This document shows positions 55,001-59,982 of a stretch of DNA of 64,000 bases, one piece after another; positions within the stretch are counted from its first letter, which is position 1, and each line of letters starts with the position of its first letter. The stretch is from a virus. The notes beneath the pieces were generated by a model. The model worked only from the letters and a program-made list of their open reading frames with translations. It was not told where the DNA came from and searched no databases. Position numbers and translations under genes: made by a program. The stretch lies in the IMG/VR virus record IMGVR_UViG_3300040770_000181, positions 1 to 64,000 of that record. The stretch is one strand, 5' to 3'.

Positions 55001-57093
55001 CCAGCAACTGCAAGTTCAGAGTTTAGTTCTGGTAATCTTCTATCGTAGTCCATAACTTTTGAACCAGCATATACAAGTTTTTCTATAACAGCATCTGAGT
55101 AAACTCTTTCTCCTGTTTCTTTATTTACAACACCTGAATATTTTAACGTAGCAGCATCATACATTTTAGAAGCATGTGCAGCATGAGTTTCTATATTAGC
55201 TAACCTAGCAAGGAAAGATTCCTTAGTATCCAAAGCTGTAGCAACTTCTGTTTGTTGTAACCCTACAAAGTTTTCTATAGCAGCTAATCTAAGATCTGCT
55301 ATTTCTGAAGCTATTGCATCTTTAGCACCATATTTTAAACGAGTGGCTATAAAGTTATGGGCATAATCAAATTCAAGATCTTTAGATTCTAAAATATCTC
55401 CTCTTCTAATTGCAGCTTCTCTATCAGCTTGTATACTTTCTGCAGCAACAACATTACGATAAGCATCTATCATCTTATCTTTTATTCTTGTTTTGTTCAA
55501 AGCTACTATAGATGTTTCTCTATCTATAGATTCTTGTCCACCATATCCAGTAAAACCTCTTTCACCTATTTTTCCAGTTTGTCCAAAAGAAGGCAAACCA
55601 TTTTTTACTCCAACAATACCTGAAGATTGTAAAGCTCCAGAAAATGCTCCAGTAAATATATTAAGAGTACCTTCTCCTGTAGTTAAAGCTTCTTTAACAC
55701 CAAACAATAAACCATCTGCTAAAGCAGAAGGAGTTTCATTACGGTATTTTTTATCAAAATAATGCTGAGTACCTGTTTGAATAGCAAACTGTGCTCCTTC
55801 TTCAAAACCTTCTGAAGTGTTAAAAAACAAAGAAGCAACATTTTTAGCTTGATACATTCTTTTCCCAAATCCTTTTGCTGCTAAAGAGGAAACATATTCT
55901 CCTTCTGCATTTCTAACAACATTATTTAATATGTTTTTTTCAGCTTTAAAAGAAGAAGAAAATATTTTAGGAAGTTGTATGTAGTTAGTTGCTGTTAATA
56001 AAGCAGTATTTAAACCAAAACTCCAATCACCAACTTCTGCAGCAGCTCTATTAATTTCTTCTAACTCCATTCCGTCTGGAGCATAACCATATTTTTCAGT
56101 AAAGTCAGCAATTTTCTCAGCTCTAAATTGTTGAGAGTTACCCAAAGCTTCCATACCAGCTTCACCAAATGTACCAAACGTTGCAACAATAGCCCGATCA
56201 GATTGCATTAAACCTTTACCAATGTTAACTTTTGCACCACCCCAAAGGTTTTCAAGTGCTGAAGTTGTTCTTGCCATTCTTTCAGCAGCAGGAAGCAATG
56301 AAGCTTCAGCAATAGCAGTGTCAGCAGATGCAGCAAGTTTAGACCCTGCTCCCATTAACTTACCTGTTAATCCAATTGCTTTTAATGCACCACCCCAAGC
56401 AAAACCTGAAGCCATTGCACCTACAGAAAATCCTAAGTTTTTAATAATATTATCAAATAAAAAGTTACCAGAAAATACATTAGCTGGTTCCCACCAATCT
56501 CCTGTTCTTTCTCTTTCTGTTTTATAATGAGCAAAGCTGTCTTCCATCTCTGCTGTAACATTATTAAGATAATTAGTAAGGTCATTATTATAAAATGATT
56601 CTACTTTACCATCTTCTGCTGCTTTAGCTATCCCATAAACAAGTCCTGCTGTACCATTAACAAAAGTAGTAGTAGCAATTCCTGCCATTTTAACAACACC
56701 ATTAACTGCTTTTTGGCCAAGAGTTTGTCCTCCTGCATATGCAGTTTCATTATCAATTCCTTTATATGTTAAAGGATATCTGTTAGATAATTGATTTGTA
56801 TTAATTGTAAATTTAGTAGTATCTTCTGCTGAACCATTAGCTCTTGCCATACTTTCAGCAATAGAGTCTGTTTTTATATTTGCATTGTTAGACTGCCCTC
56901 TAATAGGTCTTGGGCCTGCACTTGATCTTTGAGCAGGTTGAGTGGTATCCATACTACCAGCATCTCCTACATTTGTACCTCTTTCTCCTAACCAAGCGTC
57001 AAATCCACTATCAGTGGATGCAGGGGTTAGTGATGGTGTTGCTGGACTTAGTAATTGTAAATCTTGTGGTGTCAATAAGTTTTCTTCTTCCAT
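43054..57093 (-). CDS. Giant virion RNA polymerase-containing protein, 4679 aa
   Basis: A single 14-kb gene. Near residue 3539 it has KKAGSDFDIDKLSMY with D3539-x-D3541-x-D3543, the metal-binding DxDxD of two-barrel RNA polymerases. About 40 residues before is YRIPTQKQNS, matching the RxPxQ element next to the catalytic barrel. The crAss-like phage phi14:2 virion polymerase (gp66) has this arrangement and is injected to transcribe early genes. Upstream are N-terminal Ala/Gly-rich possible membrane-active helices (130-270), coiled coils (about 1000-1300), a Thr/Pro linker near 1770, and a zincin-like HEVFE site at H2121. Near 4410-4530 is an ASCH/PUA-like region (AKIKAGTKTITNRS). No proteolysis sites are evident. 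Product: transcription on entry (inferred from family). Confidence 0.8.
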   Translation of the reverse strand: MEEENLLTPQDLQLLSPATPSLTPASTDSGFDAWLGERGTNVGDAGSMDTTQPAQRSSAGPRPIRGQSNNANIKTDSIAESMARANGSAEDTTKFTINTNQLSNRYPLTYKGIDNETAYAGGQTLGQKAVNGVVKMAGIATTTFVNGTAGLVYGIAKAAEDGKVESFYNNDLTNYLNNVTAEMEDSFAHYKTERERTGDWWEPANVFSGNFLFDNIIKNLGFSVGAMASGFAWGGALKAIGLTGKLMGAGSKLAASADTAIAEASLLPAAERMARTTSALENLWGGAKVNIGKGLMQSDRAIVATFGTFGEAGMEALGNSQQFRAEKIADFTEKYGYAPDGMELEEINRAAAEVGDWSFGLNTALLTATNYIQLPKIFSSSFKAEKNILNNVVRNAEGEYVSSLAAKGFGKRMYQAKNVASLFFNTSEGFEEGAQFAIQTGTQHYFDKKYRNETPSALADGLLFGVKEALTTGEGTLNIFTGAFSGALQSSGIVGVKNGLPSFGQTGKIGERGFTGYGGQESIDRETSIVALNKTRIKDKMIDAYRNVVAAESIQADREAAIRRGDILESKDLEFDYAHNFIATRLKYGAKDAIASEIADLRLAAIENFVGLQQTEVATALDTKESFLARLANIETHAAHASKMYDAATLKYSGVVNKETGERVYSDAVIEKLVYAGSKVMDYDRRLPELNSELAVAGVNTMAVLEDVMVSGIPSEESIKGALADVADSDTLDKDDLKVALQDVIELAMRRREFVKEYQDIKNKPENYTEKPAGEKKLAEETPKEKITIKTKNGDRQVEIGTEYALGKTIAYTAKGAAVFSQPRLTVLGKNEDGTIKIKGSNGVIRDVSEAEFNSYSLTKSSEMLANPKYKFLEANQNKIYKNYNIKDSKGQPVRGRLEYNHAKDRLTFAYVDDNGVVQRKEVWNNQFVAQKDYKQAMLVAVGELTAAEQTALVEFGKAKTTVSERLKVRNSIISDLYTNGVKRVEEITKKLERNKERFEKEKAALEEIRDREQAKGDLTAKGTVRKRPNVILRRTIAALADLHTTVEAETKTLKEEKEDLESNIPFFKDFLDTLETLPESGRDMIKQLKDDINVLDDVIKITSDAIKSNESLLKQIEDTLQRTLSIFNDYIKRIKEDNPNVPLSIDALQANLEKMLGEEGAQYFIDNKQGFTAQVLELEADLNDFYEELGIPKLNAQLEKVIEEIADLDKGIDKLINEQIAKAEILAAFEQYAADIETLRLEAIKMQENEELKKSFLGTLMNSVQNFFGTRPYEAAPKKTDMQVVTSTKPVDDGKPHQKRANIFGNNLHTFKNRDEIRGQVVTNKTENDVIPGLVEHLMSDLSAKDRAKYSNDDVIVLVMTDEEGFPVDQEGVRIPEGGDAINNGIYQVFPAAELKGNYYNAAGQKVYGSMFRDDTHPDDVAVLEKRYKEWRDEQLALTDAPYSEAITASFGIPELVTTTDSKGITTVPSDARTSAEDAGLITQDTLRQNKVVEVASTGDTVDENNVIFESPKGRVFLRIAGVGMAKLFNRKFNSTEAETMFDVMLQITKNTMKQGEISEDSKELFDWLKTVVYWGIAKYPDGRRKDAGYNNIWFESAQNEEGKMVQKLFMSGLNKDSQKAFDFTPSGLLERKTDILYLLNNMYLNTNSSVVNKSDAVNIPYIQITGVNSDGSVNKVVWQNYQSYLLSNKTPDGKNRSAKEIPLATQFRPISEDQPTNRKAIYFTLDGNKERFDIPVRTKTAPTATKPAVTVTVTPTVTPTVTPTPTASTVVFDGVTENIYNNATIGNVYFTIDAAFNVEVNKEKSLPAIEIQSTGTSQDEINFAYSVIKKSLAKKYREEKEAADKAAEKATQKSPAEILAEKINVLVNERKNDKVVQKAIRDSNQQLITLEALDAAMKAWDDANGLTALVAEYDALTRPAPVTPVFVMDGLNTISHPVFGNLVFTIAPTGKVTLDLDQTLPAIIKLSLTYPVAPADMNKTEEQQRDIAQQKAASVFIKSIEAKVEPFVKASQMPNQPAVADPPVGQAAPVTVLDAGDDIPPPTPVNDDNYRLVQEYVSQTIPPENWAQVEEFIKANFPNVPVYRVKNIIQATNGRQAWGMLHDGAIYIYENAEAGTAYHEVFEAVWKMFTGPADKQTIIDEFRDRKGTYIDRFTGERIAYSVATNEQLKEELAEEFRDFVMTGKIADRKKGGSLISRMFSELVAFIKEFFTGEAALSNTQKLFSKIGNGYYKDYNPYTSGLSYANKGIIDVANATGDATSAFRVVGIPEVQFHDIIQHMTYSTLANMIKDDKSVFTIESINKTELYTRLKAEVLNLISIKRTTAISADDIIGANNFTTLYRTVSAQWDNIVKEHVLNLKSYSVDFDENDEIVLEDDSASTTGKGEYDGADKIDSFRKSNSAIKLMLGTLPEKQLIDGVLKNKPSSIGGRTLLPADKVYIDLVSELHNSVNIEDMFKKLNGMAMKNDNYSLLYSRMTGKKPGTTLNLADIKAHDFQLIASFWKSMKKQNADIVTVFVLGDGSVVIGDTTLNNASKQQKRELISKMSQTIKQDQSPFFTYNKENYKFYASAKLKALPEFNVKAPEGYVNFLKNLGINITLRDVKFNLDDTQRALFFEAVTKIKESLVVIGDPQMITDANGKQTEGDSAITVVNARTLNIDKRLSQLSVVLAILDKPDHESTYFNINGERSQTFIGTNVVSDLHNTLSKMKSISELDGTAYKYLLTDSFTKGSVLLGKMFDLIGNGGRKQGTNDLLKVTIIDGTNNESTGKKKQSSKQSIKERIVQEINLNISGKYANLVPGDASLEYFVKMHTADSPFVSNATYKLDKHKEIFRDYFFAEVNLAKEKRNIPSVKGRNTTDLRFFKSILGDALHNEIMSTANSKYSAEQLYYGYGKGAAFKGYQAKIDAAVQAFIEKEANETADLLAQYQITEYTEDGFVVKELLFNEMENLTPETLLQELRLLAANYMISNIELHKIIYSDPYQYKDELKRIKNFNSPGQPLISNSSVVNTSLNKLYNEDKGYAEGDIGHTDMLRDHFRTITAEDVLSVNDLQDYDDAYEETDGGGYITLKANRVFKLRDGSWTEANERQYMFDIAYEKNVKGIKLSDEEKVLFKAGNPEIKSTYTPIKPITRGSKDNGRNYNDIVLHKFALVPLSFRILHIMNPNSNAIKLYNKMQKEDIDYAVFASGSKVGTEKVSPLYTSTGAFDETPFQSQEELDGTLKTSDLRAVSKIPFSIVAVQSEVPSKDTPMVTQGSQITKLATMDFLEAGVPVDFKIFDKEGKKIEDFDLRFAAWMEVGTEEAKEIASPLYKEIKHNQALLEAKTIEGYNSLLKKLGLVESTVDGKKQYTIKDRTKLIDTLRDEIIKREVNYNLLDAFEGFEKGHVVLEATPVYQQIRNILYSIADKNIVRPKISGGMKVQVSSALLEENRVVTGELNGKPVYSSDVLKFYEDEDGKRYCEVMVGRWFKSKKTDAELLAYFNNSPEGQKELAALAGIAYRIPTQKQNSIDVFKIKKFLPKEFGDSVIIPSALVKKAGSDFDIDKLSMYLKNLFSDNAGRLKVVPFFGIGDKAKEQYGKLYDAGYFDDYVAGIKDSLPLGSMEDALMESMFPEEYSTQREDVIDTLYKKSLENEYIQSLENLVSHESNFASLVKPNDASSLKALSEDIQKQMGNVKIDYTSVGNMLSRKFMTGLRHAFVSGKQAIGIAAVAQTGHAQRQRSLTYIDLDRLNGDLIDDADKIILGGTTNSNVFATNPNINFQEYNSAMVNGKRRPILSRIKDAAGDFISDVNGMFIDGYVDISKGPWIMELGATPNVTSTWLFLSDLGVPIKTVAYFMNQPIIRDYLANIENKGYSWLFIDSIATETMDEYKTTKVMEVLGIPSEQELYKMLPFNKKENRDNMDDVQKLQQQYILKEFLKYAKMSSHMFNVTQGTNHDTANFNDPYLVFKKRIQLERAKKTIISSVTDILESSFVGPLTETINDFRDAFAQILISDKPKIRAVMESVLLPYVNLNDRDFVKVSQKAVNDMFDWAIQTSPEFVQNIKSVLLGSETEKSSSVKIIDYIDTILGNELKGIKPNTEHPLFGNIIVNSLKMDSGENQGKVNNLYLAGRDNKVYDQNLVIYGFNELREHLKSENKDLYAQLVRVALLQSGLNKSKISFTTLLPYNDFQKIYNETLSNLENISNLAEFSNLNVFERENYSNTDIVPVRRAKLLQSMYDDRLYNPDESIDLKLKDAVKKGQLPKIIAISPFTSEGRNDFITYSSETYVGKAEKARRRKVGDYSHIHRVLLQKVYTTNDKGEKVPLMQVTESKMTGKITRKFLFKAINAWGDSFRAQEFYDTKRESALDNGYDKVIETRDATGKLLTSAEVEDSVIENILGLSVEQPTQTVDPAIMAAAKEAARVASAAVVAAKSRLEMQPDNIAKIKAGTKTITNRSTELQSGTYTLPDGTEVTLTPLGMGKVVGDVIRFIAGSTMAKDDLAKGEGFTDWAEFERDNKFSKNFINGTQSRHFYNVVVVSKVSGIPQGGTDIVGLNERLDAYGFTRLVLPSNYYEGTRPVGRLNSFKDSIKQVSDNMQVLMDVDFNEFDFISSEDKQKLIDLRPKVAQFAKLNMAISTNATRTAAIEKRYAELSNEVLNEFVSIIGKHVESQLGKTLTTSQELIEETWQEELNDDSCTPF
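51791..51836 (-). repeat. Short tandem repeat coding a Thr/Pro/Val linker
   Basis: Tandem 12-base units (GGTGTAACAGTA as read on the + strand, repeated with small changes) code for TVTPTVTPTVTPTP near residue 1765 of the giant protein, an interdomain linker. Repeat number could vary by slippage. Confidence 0.7.
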
Positions 57094-57095
57094 GA

Positions 57096-59894
57096 TTATA
57101 GTCCATTGTTTATTAAATTGTCGAGCATTGCTTTGTTATTTATATCTGATGTAATCCATTTAGTTGCGTCATCTGCACTTGTAAAACGGTTAGGGGTTAT
57201 ATCTCCTTTGTTTGCTTTAGCAGGAACACCTATTACGCCAGCGTTTGTTTTTACATATAAGTATACACCATGTCCTCCTCCGTCTAATTTAACAACTTCT
57301 GCTCCTAAAACATTTGTTGAATTAAATTTTTCTTGGAACATACTACCAGGAATCATAGCTCCCTTATAAGCATCAGGATGATTTGGTTTAAGTTTACCTG
57401 CATTTGTAGTACCAGCAACTCCACTTGCTTGTAAGCGTCTGGCTGTTGCTGAAGGGCCTGCAGGAACATCAATAATAGACCCTTTTAAATAATTAGCTTC
57501 CATAGAGCTAATAGGAATAGATTTTACTAAACCTGCTGCATTATATAAGTTTAAAGAGAAATCTTCTTTTTTACTAAAGGCTCCACCTCTATCTATTTGT
57601 ATTTGTGTAGAAAAGTTTTTTTCATCTGTGTACAAACTATTAAAAGCATCCAAACCTCCTGTGTCTTTGTGATTGTTTAAAACTAATTTTACTCTATCAT
57701 TAGTAGATTCTCTTTCTGCTCCTTTTGCATCTTTATTATAAATAGTATAAGCTAGTGGTTGTGGAGTAATAGAATTATCTGATAAATATTTTTCTTGGGC
57801 TGCAAGAACATTAGCAAATTTTTGACTGTTAACTGTTGCAACAGCTTTAACTAAAGAAGGATTAGCAGGAGTTAATTGTCCAGAACTTTGTCCTAAACCT
57901 GTAACACCCATTAATTGATCAACACTCACTCCAAATTTTTGAGTAAGAGAAGCAGATGCTCTTTCATATTGTTTTTTTTCACTATCAGTTCTTGTAATAG
58001 TTCTTGCTGTACCAATAACTCCTCCTTGCATTCTTTGTACAATTGCTAAGTTTACTGCATCTGTTGCAGTGACTGTTGCTTTTAATTGTTTACGTGGTTG
58101 AAACAGTCCACGATTGGTTGGAAAAAATGTAGCATTGTCTTCTTCATAAAGAGTAATTTCAAATGGTTTGTATCCTTTACTTATTGATTCAACGTTAACT
58201 TCCTTTCCACCTGCAGCAACAACTAATGGATCGTTATTCATATTTGAATTTACAGAATCTGATTCATGTAAATTAGCTTCTGCCTGTTGTGCTAAAGGTA
58301 TTTTTGTTAGTAGTCCTGAATAAAGAGGGTTTGCTACTAATGCTTTATTAGATGATACTTTTATTGCTCGGTCATACATTCTAACCATATACCCAGGCGC
58401 TGATTTTTCATAAGCTGCCATTTGTTTTCTTACTTGATCTGGTGTAGGTGTTTTTCCATTTCCAAAATTTAAAGCAGATATATACTCAGCAACAACATCT
58501 CCTTGAATTTTTTTAAAGTCAGATGCAATATCTTCTGTTGATTGCATAAAATAACCAACATTAGATTGATAAGGAGTTCCTCCTGGAATTGCATCTCCAA
58601 CAGTTGTTGGTTTTAATTTATTATTTGGATTAGTTTTATCATTGTCCCATTTAGTCTGTGCTAAATTTGTGTTCATCCTTCCTGTTTCAGCATTATAATT
58701 AGCTGTAGCATTAGAAGCCCATCCTCTTGCAGATGCATCTTTTTGTGCCCAGTCATCTCTTGCAGCTTGTAACCTAGCTTGAGCAGCTTCATAAGGAACA
58801 TTCTTCATAATTTCTGAAGTATATTGTTCAGTCACTCCACTCTTCATATAATTGTTTCTAACAGACATAATTTCTAAAGCAGCTTTATATCCTTCAACAG
58901 AACCAAACTGTGCAGCTTCTGTTTCTTTAGCTAATGTTTCTTCTCCAATACTAATAACTCTTGCTTCGATTGCAGAAACAGCTGATTGATAAGCTAGTTT
59001 TTCTTGAGGAGTTGTTACCTCTGTTGCCTTTTCCATTAGTTCAATTTTTCTTGCTTCTAATGTTTCAATTGCTGATGCTTTTTCTCTTTCATATTTTTGT
59101 ATAAAAGAATTAATATCAGAGTAGCCTCTGTAATTATATATACCACGCATGGTTAATTCCTGCTTTGCTTCAGGTCTTTGTAAAACACCATCAATAGCAG
59201 CAGCAACATTTTGACTAAATCTACCTTCTTTTTTTTCTCTAATAGCGTAATCAGAAAGAATAGGCTGACCTTTAGAGTCATGCATAATTCTTTTATTTTC
59301 ATCCATTCTAAATACATTATCTGCGCTCCATTTACTTTCTCCAACAGCTTTAATTGCTTCTAGCATATTTTTATCTATGTCCCAAGATTGATCATACTTA
59401 CCATTAAAAGCAACAGCAGATCCATCTTCTTCAAGAAGATTAGTATTATTATAATATTTGCTACGCTTTAAACCATAATAGTATTCTGCATGAGGAGTAA
59501 GTTTACCTTCCTTTTTATCAGATTCCATCTGGGCTACTTGTTTTCTATCGTTTGCAGTAGATGATACAGCAGATCTAATGATACTATCATTTGCTATATT
59601 TTTAATCATACTAGTAGTAGAATTCTGTAATTGAAAATTAGAAAAATCTCCACCAGCAATTCCTTTTAAACGATTACCTGTATCATTTAATTTAGATTGA
59701 ATATAAGATTTATCTACATCTCTACCTATGTCAAGACCAGCAACTTGATCAATACTTTCTTGTATTTTTTGGTATCCTTCATTGTATTGTTGTTGCTTCT
59801 GCATACCAACTTTAACCATTGCATCAATGGGTTGTTGTTCTACATAAGGGTTAAAGGTGGAGAGAGCTTGTGTATTATCTGTAAATGAAGCCAT
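57096..59894 (-). CDS. Virion structural protein, 932 aa
   Basis: A 932-residue protein, first of the operon that includes the giant polymerase (starts 2 bases apart). The N-terminus MASFTDNTQALSTFNPYVEQQPIDAMVKVG..QKQQQYNEGYQKI is a pattern I associate with structural proteins of Bacteroidota phages. The middle (240-420) is helical and charged, the second half beta-rich and Thr/Val-rich with a Gly-rich end (LDGGGHGVYLYVKTNAGVIGVP). A tail, connector or cargo role is likely but not defined. A TTG-N20-TACTTTTG promoter lies 17 bases upstream. Confidence 0.65.
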   Translation of the reverse strand: MASFTDNTQALSTFNPYVEQQPIDAMVKVGMQKQQQYNEGYQKIQESIDQVAGLDIGRDVDKSYIQSKLNDTGNRLKGIAGGDFSNFQLQNSTTSMIKNIANDSIIRSAVSSTANDRKQVAQMESDKKEGKLTPHAEYYYGLKRSKYYNNTNLLEEDGSAVAFNGKYDQSWDIDKNMLEAIKAVGESKWSADNVFRMDENKRIMHDSKGQPILSDYAIREKKEGRFSQNVAAAIDGVLQRPEAKQELTMRGIYNYRGYSDINSFIQKYEREKASAIETLEARKIELMEKATEVTTPQEKLAYQSAVSAIEARVISIGEETLAKETEAAQFGSVEGYKAALEIMSVRNNYMKSGVTEQYTSEIMKNVPYEAAQARLQAARDDWAQKDASARGWASNATANYNAETGRMNTNLAQTKWDNDKTNPNNKLKPTTVGDAIPGGTPYQSNVGYFMQSTEDIASDFKKIQGDVVAEYISALNFGNGKTPTPDQVRKQMAAYEKSAPGYMVRMYDRAIKVSSNKALVANPLYSGLLTKIPLAQQAEANLHESDSVNSNMNNDPLVVAAGGKEVNVESISKGYKPFEITLYEEDNATFFPTNRGLFQPRKQLKATVTATDAVNLAIVQRMQGGVIGTARTITRTDSEKKQYERASASLTQKFGVSVDQLMGVTGLGQSSGQLTPANPSLVKAVATVNSQKFANVLAAQEKYLSDNSITPQPLAYTIYNKDAKGAERESTNDRVKLVLNNHKDTGGLDAFNSLYTDEKNFSTQIQIDRGGAFSKKEDFSLNLYNAAGLVKSIPISSMEANYLKGSIIDVPAGPSATARRLQASGVAGTTNAGKLKPNHPDAYKGAMIPGSMFQEKFNSTNVLGAEVVKLDGGGHGVYLYVKTNAGVIGVPAKANKGDITPNRFTSADDATKWITSDINNKAMLDNLINNGL

Positions 59895-59910
59895 AGTCTA
59901 TATTGTTTAA

Positions 59911-59941
59911 CAAAAGTAATAGAAAAAATTAGAACTACCAA
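59911..59941 (-). promoter_or_regulatory. Late promoter TTG-N20-TACTTTTG for the giant polymerase operon
   Basis: On the - strand TTG (59939-59941), 20 bases, TACTTTTG (59911-59918), then the ATG at 59894. It is the same as the lysis-unit promoter. It lies in an 88-base gap together with a hairpin, and would drive the 932-aa, 4679-aa, 1615-aa and fibre genes, as no other promoter is visible in that run. Confidence 0.6.
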
Positions 59942-59962
59942 GTTTATTAGTTAGACTTGGTA
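59936..59962 (-). terminator. Weak terminator-like hairpin after the 902-aa gene
   Basis: TACCAAGT (59936-59943) pairs with ACTTGGTA (59955-59962) around an 11-nt loop. In the - direction a T-rich stretch (CTAATTTTTTC) follows a few bases later. It would end the unit of the 902-aa gene just before the next promoter; its edge overlaps the promoter's -33 TTG. Confidence 0.45.
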
Positions 59963-59982
59963 ATTCTTTATAATTAAGTTAG

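Noticed and set aside
57106-57369. + strand ORF at the junction of the giant protein and the 932-aa protein
   Set aside because: Antisense to the Gly/Val-rich end of the 932-aa protein; no supporting start context.
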